This document shows, piece after piece, positions 8,216 through 12,679 of a stretch of 12,679 bases of DNA (position 1 is its first letter; the number at the start of each line of letters is the position of its first letter). The DNA is taken from positions 1 through 12,679 of the forward strand of contig JAJZRT010000040.1 of NCBI GenBank assembly GCA_021802595.1, written 5' to 3'. The notes below the pieces were generated by a model that made no database searches, was not told the origin of the DNA, and saw only the letters and a list, made by a program, of their open reading frames with translations. Position numbers and translations under genes: made by a program. The stretch comes from Pseudomonadota bacterium (GTDB lineage: Bacteria; Pseudomonadota; Gammaproteobacteria; Burkholderiales; Thiobacillaceae).

Positions 8216-9158
8216 CGTTTTCAACGGCGACGCCGACGGCCTCTGCGCACTGCACCAGCTGCGCCTGGCCGATCCTGCCGATTCCGAGCTGGTCACCGGA
8301 CCCAAGCGCGACATCAGTCTGCTGAAACGGGTCAGGGTGCAGGCGGGCGATCGCGTCACCGTGCTCGACATCGCCCTGTCGAAAAACCGCGACGCGCTGG
8401 ACCGGATTCTCGAGGCCGGCGCGGAAGTGCGCTACTTTGACCATCACCAGCCGGGCGACATCCCCGAGCATCCCCGTTTCGAGCCGCATATCGATACCGA
8501 TGCCAACGTCTGCACCAGCCTGCTGGTGAACCGGTATCTGCAGGGCAGGCACCTGCCGTGGGCGGTCGTTGCGGCGTTTGGCGACAACCTCGCCGATGCG
8601 GCACGCCAGGCCGCCGCCCCCCTCGGGCTGCCGGCCGACCGGCTGGCGCAGCTGCAGTCGCTGGGCGAATGCCTCAATTACAACGGCTATGGCGAAACGC
8701 TCGACGACCTGTTTTACGACCCGGCCGAACTGTATCGTCAGGTGCGCCCGTTTGCCGAGCCCTTCGCCTTCATCGCCGAATCGCCCGCCTATCGAACCCT
8801 GAAGACCGGTTACCAGGAAGACATGGCGCGTGCCGTTGCCCTGGAAGCGGCAGACGTGCGTGACGCCGGGCGCATTTTCGTGCTGCCTGCCGAAAAATGG
8901 GCGCGGCGGATTTCCGGCGTGTTCGGCAACCAGCTGGCAGTCGAGTCGCCCGCGCAGGCGCATGCGGTGCTCACCGCCAAGCCGGGCGGCGGCTATGTCG
9001 TCAGCGTGCGTGCCCCGCTCGTGGCCAAGTCCGGCGCGGACGAACTGTGCAGCCAGTTCGATACCGGCGGCGGACGCAAGGGGGCGGCCGGCATCAATCA
9101 TCTGCCCGAATCGGAAGTTGGCCGGTTTATTGCTGGTTTCTTCGAAATCTATAAATAG
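8202..9158 (+). CDS. DHH/DHHA1-family phosphoesterase
   Basis: This is a 318-residue cytoplasmic phosphoesterase of the DHH superfamily (NrnA, RecJ and GdpP relatives), which hydrolyse phosphate esters in nucleotides with Mn2+. Metal-binding motifs are present in order: FNGDADG (Asp10, Asp12), VLDIALSKN (Asp56), DHH (80-82) and GDN (Asp128). The C-terminal DHHA1 substrate-binding loop reads GGGRKGAAG (289-297), with Arg where NrnA- and GdpP-type enzymes carry His (GGGH). The ATG at 8202 is chosen because homology begins there (MNLIDVFNGDADG); an open extension upstream to 8079 lies within VanZ and looks unrelated. No good ribosome site is seen, and the start overlaps the VanZ end by 14 bases. 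Possible substrates are oligoribonucleotides, pAp or a cyclic dinucleotide product; the sequence cannot decide. Proteins like this are sometimes labelled acetyltransferase in databases, which no motif here supports. Confidence 0.9.
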   Translation: MNLIDVFNGDADGLCALHQLRLADPADSELVTGPKRDISLLKRVRVQAGDRVTVLDIALSKNRDALDRILEAGAEVRYFDHHQPGDIPEHPRFEPHIDTDANVCTSLLVNRYLQGRHLPWAVVAAFGDNLADAARQAAAPLGLPADRLAQLQSLGECLNYNGYGETLDDLFYDPAELYRQVRPFAEPFAFIAESPAYRTLKTGYQEDMARAVALEAADVRDAGRIFVLPAEKWARRISGVFGNQLAVESPAQAHAVLTAKPGGGYVVSVRAPLVAKSGADELCSQFDTGGGRKGAAGINHLPESEVGRFIAGFFEIYK

Positions 9159-9188
9159 CCCTTGCGGTCTTTATCCTGGAGCAACTTG

Positions 9189-10817
9189 GTGAACCAACTG
9201 ATCGCGCCCTATGGCGGTACGCTCGTCAACCTGATCGACCCCGATAAAAGTGCCGCGCTCAAGCAGGAAGCCCTGAGCCTGCCTTCGCTTGATCTGGACT
9301 GGCGGCAGCGGTGCGAGCTCGAAATGCTGATGACTGGCGCCTACTCGCCGCTCACCGGCTTCATGACGCGCGTGCAATGCGAACGGGTCGAGACGGACCG
9401 GCAACTCGACGATGGCACGTTCTGGCCGCTGCCGGTCATGCTCGCCAGTAATCAGAAGGCCGCCGCCGAGCTCAAATCCGGCGACCGGGTGGCCCTGCGC
9501 GACGGCGAAGGGTTCATGCTTGCGGTGCTGACCGTCAGCGATGTGTGGGATGACGACGGCATCTGGCATCTGGGCGGGGCAGTCGAGGGCGTCGCCCTGC
9601 CGCCGCACCCCGATTTTGTCAGCCTGCGCGCCACCCCGGCCGAACTGCGTGCACTGTTTGCACGGCGCGGCTGGCGGCGCGTGATCGCCTGGCAGGCGCG
9701 CCAGCCGATGCACCGTGCGCAATTCGAGTTCTGCCTGAAAAGCGCGATCGAAAACGAGGCCAACCTGCTCCTGCATCCGCAGGTGGGCGGGGACATCACC
9801 GAGTCGCCGGCCTATTTCGGGCTGGTGAGGAGCTTCCTCGTCATCCGCGAGCGCTTTCCCGCCGCCACCACCCAGTTGTCGCTGCTGCCCGCGCCGCCGC
9901 GCGAAGGCAGCGCGCGTGCGCTGCTGTTGCGTGCCATCATCGCGCGCAATTACGGCTGCAGCCTGCTGATCGCCGGGGGCGAACACCAGCCCGACGGGGA
10001 CTGCCGGCGGGGCGAAGACCTGACCCAGTCGCATGCCGACCTGCCGGTAACGGAGCTGGCGGAGAAAATCGGCGTGCGGCTCATTGCCTATCCGCGCATG
10101 GTGTACGTGGAGGACCGGGCCGAGCATCTGCCCGAATCCGAGGCGCCCGCCGGGGCGCGTCAACTGACCCTGAGCGGTGAGGAATTCCGGCGCCGCATGC
10201 AGGCCGGACTGAAAATCCCCGACTGGTACAGTTTTCCCGAAGTCATCGCCGAACTGCACCGGCAGAGCCCGCCACGCGACCGCCAGGGCTTCACCGTGTT
10301 TTTCACCGGCCTGTCCGGCGCGGGCAAATCCACCCTGGCGCGTGCGCTGACGGCGCGCCTGATGGAGATGGGCGGACGCTGCGTCACCCTGCTCGATGGC
10401 GACATCGTGCGTCGCCATCTTTCATCCGAGCTGGGTTTTACCAAGGCCCATCGCGATATCAATGTGCGCCGCATCGGCTTCGTCGCATCCGAGATCACCA
10501 AGAATCGCGGCATTGCCATCTGCGCGCCCATCGCGCCGTATCGCCAGACCCGCCGCGACGTGCGCAGCATGATCGAGGCTGTCGGCGGTTTCATCGAAAT
10601 CCACGTCGCCACCCCGATCGAGACCTGCGAATCGCGCGACCGCAAGGGCTTGTACGCCAAGGCACGCGCCGGCCTGATCCCCGAATTCACCGGCGTATCC
10701 GATCCTTATGAAGTGCCCGAGAAACCGGAGCTGGCGATCGACACCTCCGGCCTCGGCATCGATGAGGCGGTGCAGCAGATCCTCCTCAGGCTGGAGCACG
10801 AAGGCTATTTGCGATAG
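9189..10817 (+). CDS. Fused ATP sulfurylase-like / APS kinase protein with altered sulfurylase active site
   Basis: The 542-residue fusion has an N-terminal sulfate adenylyltransferase fold (about 1-355) and a C-terminal adenylylsulfate kinase (about 365-542). The kinase, which converts APS to PAPS, looks complete: P-loop GLSGAGKST (374-382), DGD (403-405), HRDIN, ITKNRGIAICAPIAPYR and RDRKGLYAKAR. The sulfurylase half is unusual. The catalytic QxRNPxHRAH motif reads QARQPMHRAQ (169-178), and GRDHAGPG reads GGEHQPDG (263-270), so the catalytic Arg of GRDHA and the second His of HRAH are missing. The segment before residue 140 also seems about 25 residues shorter than in ordinary fusions. GTG at 9189 is preferred, with GGAG at 9178-9181 seven bases upstream and the product starting (M)NQLIAPYGG, as homologues do; a TTG at 9162 is also in frame. 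It follows the DHH gene by 30 bases and is probably cotranscribed. Confidence 0.9.
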   Translation: MNQLIAPYGGTLVNLIDPDKSAALKQEALSLPSLDLDWRQRCELEMLMTGAYSPLTGFMTRVQCERVETDRQLDDGTFWPLPVMLASNQKAAAELKSGDRVALRDGEGFMLAVLTVSDVWDDDGIWHLGGAVEGVALPPHPDFVSLRATPAELRALFARRGWRRVIAWQARQPMHRAQFEFCLKSAIENEANLLLHPQVGGDITESPAYFGLVRSFLVIRERFPAATTQLSLLPAPPREGSARALLLRAIIARNYGCSLLIAGGEHQPDGDCRRGEDLTQSHADLPVTELAEKIGVRLIAYPRMVYVEDRAEHLPESEAPAGARQLTLSGEEFRRRMQAGLKIPDWYSFPEVIAELHRQSPPRDRQGFTVFFTGLSGAGKSTLARALTARLMEMGGRCVTLLDGDIVRRHLSSELGFTKAHRDINVRRIGFVASEITKNRGIAICAPIAPYRQTRRDVRSMIEAVGGFIEIHVATPIETCESRDRKGLYAKARAGLIPEFTGVSDPYEVPEKPELAIDTSGLGIDEAVQQILLRLEHEGYLR

Positions 10818-10836
10818 AGGTGGCTTCACGTTACCC

Positions 10837-10873
10837 AAACAAAACGGCGACCCCGCGGGTCGCCGTTTTGTTT
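10837..10873. terminator. Bidirectional intrinsic terminator between convergent genes
   Basis: A perfect 17-bp inverted repeat (10837-10853 and 10857-10873) has a 3-base loop (CGC). The stem begins AAACAAAACGGCG and ends CGCCGTTTTGTTT, so each strand leaves the GC-rich core into a T-rich run. It lies 19 bases after the APS-kinase stop and 16 bases beyond the PEP-CTERM stop on the other strand, and should end both transcripts. Confidence 0.93.
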
Positions 10874-10889
10874 GCTGCAGAGGACGGTA

Positions 10890-11489
10890 TTAGACAGTCT
10901 TGCGGCGGCGCATGGCGGCCAGACCGGCCATGCCGATGCCCAGCAGGGCGAGCGAGGCAGGCTCGGGAACATTCCCGGGTGTAGTCCCCGGGCCCGTGCC
11001 GGGCGGAACGCTGGAAATACCGGAGATGACAAATTTCCCCGGTGCACTCATCGTATCGATACAGCAGTTGGTTCCGGTAAACAGTCCCCAGGTACCATTC
11101 CCCAACACGAGGGGATCGGTAGTGAACCAGTCATTCTCAGCTGCTGAATTACTGAAATTGCCCGGATCTACGGCATAACCATCAATGATGCCACTTGTCA
11201 CCATGGCGTCCATGCCCACGGTGGTGCCGCCCAGGTTGTTCTGCACACCCGTCCACTGGAACACTGGCCATAATGCATCATTCGTACCGTAAACACCGAT
11301 CCTGACGCCACCATTGGCTGTGGAAGGCACGCTCTGATCGCCATGCCAGTGCTCACCCCACATGGTGATCGTCCCATTGCCATTGTCTTTCCAGGCAAAC
11401 GCAACCAGGTGGGCATTGGCCACGCCTGCCATGCAGAACAAACCCAGCCCTGTCATGGCGACTGCTTTTTTCATAGTAAAAATGCTCAT
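10890..11489 (-). CDS. PEP-CTERM sorting domain protein, secreted, function unknown
   Basis: This 199-residue protein has a signal peptide (MKKAVAMTGLGLFCMAG, cleavage likely after VANA at residue 26) and a C-terminal PEP-CTERM sorting signal: VPEP (174-177), a short hydrophobic helix, then RRRK. Such proteins are exported, cut and anchored or released by an exosortase, usually alongside exopolysaccharide production. The mature part is rich in Gly, Asn, Trp and Thr, with a GEHWHGD cluster (45-51), vicinal cysteines (NCC, 141-143) and a Pro/Gly/Thr linker (161-173). The ATG at 11489 is chosen because AGGAG (11498-11502) lies 8 bases upstream and it heads the signal peptide; the frame is open upstream to 11738, but that stretch is AT-rich and not protein-like. 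I do not recognise a function. The gene is visibly less GC-rich than its neighbours. Confidence 0.93.
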   Translation of the reverse strand: MSIFTMKKAVAMTGLGLFCMAGVANAHLVAFAWKDNGNGTITMWGEHWHGDQSVPSTANGGVRIGVYGTNDALWPVFQWTGVQNNLGGTTVGMDAMVTSGIIDGYAVDPGNFSNSAAENDWFTTDPLVLGNGTWGLFTGTNCCIDTMSAPGKFVISGISSVPPGTGPGTTPGNVPEPASLALLGIGMAGLAAMRRRKTV

Positions 11490-11586
11490 GATCGACTCTC
11501 CTAGAATAAAAAAACGTTTCAAACCAAGGGCATACATGCTATTCCCTCGTCTGATTGCACTCACATTACTTCGTGGTGCAATCCAA

Positions 11587-11602
11587 AGCATCATGCATGC
11601 CA
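11587..11602 (-). promoter_or_regulatory. Candidate sigma54 (-24/-12) promoter for the PEP-CTERM gene
   Basis: On the minus strand the site reads TGGCATGCATGATGCT. Compared with the sigma54 consensus TGGCACG-N4-TTGC(A/T), only the C of CACG and the first T of TTGC differ, and the GG and GC doublets are exactly 10 bases apart. Transcription would start near 11576, giving a leader of about 87 bases. PEP-CTERM genes in floc-forming betaproteobacteria are reported to depend on RpoN and the PrsK/PrsR two-component system, which fits this site. Confidence 0.6.
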
Positions 11603-11623
11603 ACATGGTTTTATTTTTTAATA

Positions 11624-11636
11624 GTTGTTTAACAAC
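11624..11636. promoter_or_regulatory. Operator-like palindrome upstream of the PEP-CTERM promoter
   Basis: GTTGTTTAACAAC is a perfect inverted repeat with 6-base arms around one base. It lies in an AT-rich stretch about 22 bases upstream of the candidate -24 element. It could bind a regulator such as a sigma54 activator, although activator sites usually lie further upstream. No T tract follows a GC stem, so it is not a terminator. Confidence 0.3.
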
Positions 11637-11707
11637 AATGCGTTGCTGGCGCCATCTGCAATTTAGCGACGGGGCCTTGTATTTGGAGTGTAAAGATTTC
11701 CGACGTT

Positions 11708-11759
11708 GAGGGACGACGTCCTCCTGTTTGAGTAGCACGTAGCTTTAGGCCGGTCGGCC
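11708..11759. repeat. Pair of small inverted repeats in the symporter/PEP-CTERM gap
   Basis: Two short hairpins lie close together: GAGGGACGACGTCCTC (11708-11723; six pairs with one bulged G) and GGCCGGTCGGCC (11748-11759), the latter 7 bases past the symporter stop. Neither is followed by a T run in the symporter direction, so a normal intrinsic terminator is not seen. They could weakly end the symporter message or be part of an upstream regulatory region. Confidence 0.3.
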
Positions 11760-11766
11760 GATCCTG

Positions 11767-12679
11767 TCAGGAGTGATGCGGATGGTGCGGCGAAGGCACG
11801 TGCTGGGTGTGCGCAGCGGCCTGATGGTGCAGTGTGTGATGCAGTCCGATCTCGGGCAGCGGGTGCCGGACCCACTGCGGCAGCAGCGAACCCGTGATCA
11901 TGCCCAGCAGCGACATCAGCAGGCCCGCGAACTGGGCCGGAATGAAAGGGTCCTCCGGGCCGGCGATCAGGATCGCGAGCCAGGTGGCCAGCCCAAGGAA
12001 GATGGCGAGCAGCGCGCCCTGGTTGGTGGCGCGTTTCCAGTAGACCCCAAAGGCCAGGGGAACGAAGGCCATGACCAGGGTGATCTGGTAGGCGTTTTCC
12101 ACCATGCTGAAGATGCTGGCCTTCGAGTTGATGGCATACAGCGTGACCAGTACGGTGAAACACAGGGTGACGATGCGCATGGTCTTGAGCAGCGCGCGGT
12201 CCGACATCTCGCCCAGCATCGGCTTCAGCAGGTTCTCGGTGAAGGTGACCGAAGGTGCCAGCAGTGTGGCCGAGGCGCAGCTCTTGATGGCGGAGAGCAG
12301 CGCGCCGAAGAACATGACCTGGGCAAACAGTGGCGCATGGTCGATGACCAGGCGGGGCAGGATCATCTGCGGATCGTCGTCGATCAGGCCCTTGACCATG
12401 GCGGGATCGATCAGCGTCGCCGAGTAGGCGAGGAACATCGGCACGAACGCGAACAGGAAATACAGGCTGCCGCCGAACACCGAGCCCCACACGGCGATCT
12501 TCTCGGTCTTCGCGGACTGGACGCGCTGGAACACGTCCTGCTGCGGGATCGAACCCAGCATCATGGTGATCCAGGCGGCGGTAAAGCCGATCACCTCCTT
12601 GAGGTCGAGGGCGGGCCAGAAGTCGAACTTGCCCGCCTGCGCGGCGTGACTGACCACCACGCCGACGACCCCCACCATG
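11767..12679 (-). CDS. Sodium:solute symporter (SSS family), C-terminal part
   Basis: The last 304 codons of a minus-strand gene whose 5' end is beyond the right edge encode the C-terminal half of an SSS (PutP-like) transporter. The signature IPQQDVFQRVQSAKTEKIAV (visible residues about 44-63) matches the SSS pattern seen after a core membrane helix, and FGALLSAIKSCASATLLAPS (about 124-143) matches the helix that helps form the second sodium site. About eight membrane helices can be seen, including VIGFTAAWITMMLGS, LYFLFAFVPMFLAYSA and LLMSLLGMITGSLLP. The substrate (amino acid, carboxylate or other) cannot be named. The cytoplasmic tail has 10 His in the last 25 residues. It reads toward the PEP-CTERM gene in the same direction, but the 277-base gap with its own promoter candidate suggests separate transcription. 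Confidence 0.92.
   Translation of the reverse strand, partial: MVGVVGVVVSHAAQAGKFDFWPALDLKEVIGFTAAWITMMLGSIPQQDVFQRVQSAKTEKIAVWGSVFGGSLYFLFAFVPMFLAYSATLIDPAMVKGLIDDDPQMILPRLVIDHAPLFAQVMFFGALLSAIKSCASATLLAPSVTFTENLLKPMLGEMSDRALLKTMRIVTLCFTVLVTLYAINSKASIFSMVENAYQITLVMAFVPLAFGVYWKRATNQGALLAIFLGLATWLAILIAGPEDPFIPAQFAGLLMSLLGMITGSLLPQWVRHPLPEIGLHHTLHHQAAAHTQHVPSPHHPHHS

Noticed and set aside
9162..9188. TTG start at 9162 for the SAT-like/APSK gene
   Set aside because: The GTG at 9189 has a well-spaced GGAG site and gives the N-terminus expected for the family; the extra nine residues have no support.
11639..11654. Second sigma54-like site (minus strand TGGCGCCAGCAACGCA)
   Set aside because: The GG and GC spacing is right, but the -12 element lacks TT and the -24 element lacks CACG; the site at 11587-11602 matches much better.
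11490..11738. N-terminal extension of the PEP-CTERM protein up to 11738
   Set aside because: The signal peptide and ribosome binding site place the start at 11489; the upstream stretch holds promoter-like DNA and translates to an unlikely sequence.
11700..11760. Possible cyclic-di-GMP or other riboswitch upstream of the PEP-CTERM gene
   Set aside because: The conserved core sequences of the classes I could recall are not found, and the stretch lies upstream of the likely transcription start.
1..12679. CRISPR arrays, tRNA or rRNA genes, transposons, prophage genes
   Set aside because: No regularly spaced direct repeats, tRNA-like or rRNA-like sequence, transposase motifs or phage proteins were seen on either strand.

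Overview
The window is GC-rich, densely coded Gram-negative DNA. It most likely comes from a betaproteobacterium, perhaps Nitrosomonadales or Rhodocyclales. The evidence is the type IV pilus order pilM-N-O-P-Q followed by aroK, a PEP-CTERM protein (exosortase-sorted, common in biofilm-forming and floc-forming betaproteobacteria), and the style of the proteins. The genus cannot be fixed from sequence alone.

Region 1 (1-4026, + strand) is the end of the type IV pilus assembly operon. It holds the last codons of pilM, then pilN, pilO and pilP joined by 4-base ATGA overlaps, then the secretin gene pilQ after a 30-base gap. PilM/N/O/P form the inner-membrane alignment complex, which connects to the PilQ outer-membrane pore. 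A strong intrinsic terminator closes the operon.

Region 2 (about 4060-10873, + strand) starts with aroK (shikimate kinase), which has its own apparent promoter and probably a leaderless mRNA. In many relatives aroK is followed by aroB. Here it is followed by four tightly packed genes: an exported parallel beta-helix protein, a 771-residue membrane protein with three VanZ-type repeats, a DHH-family phosphoesterase, and a fused ATP sulfurylase/APS kinase. The fusion protein keeps an intact APS kinase domain, but its ATP sulfurylase domain has changed or lost several signature catalytic residues. A good sigma70-type promoter lies inside the end of the VanZ gene and could drive the last two genes separately. 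A perfect 17-bp hairpin ends this unit and also serves the convergent gene.

Region 3 (10890-12679, - strand) holds a small secreted PEP-CTERM protein with a well-matched sigma54 (-24/-12) promoter candidate, and then the 3' part of a sodium:solute symporter with a histidine-rich tail. The symporter runs off the right edge.

The most interesting part is the beta-helix / triple-VanZ / DHH phosphoesterase / degenerate-sulfurylase-APS-kinase cassette. One inferred reading is a cell-envelope or exopolysaccharide modification module: PAPS would be made by the kinase domain, the phosphoesterase would clear pAp or another small nucleotide, and the beta-helix and VanZ proteins would act at the envelope. 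No sulfotransferase is present in the window, so this remains a hypothesis.
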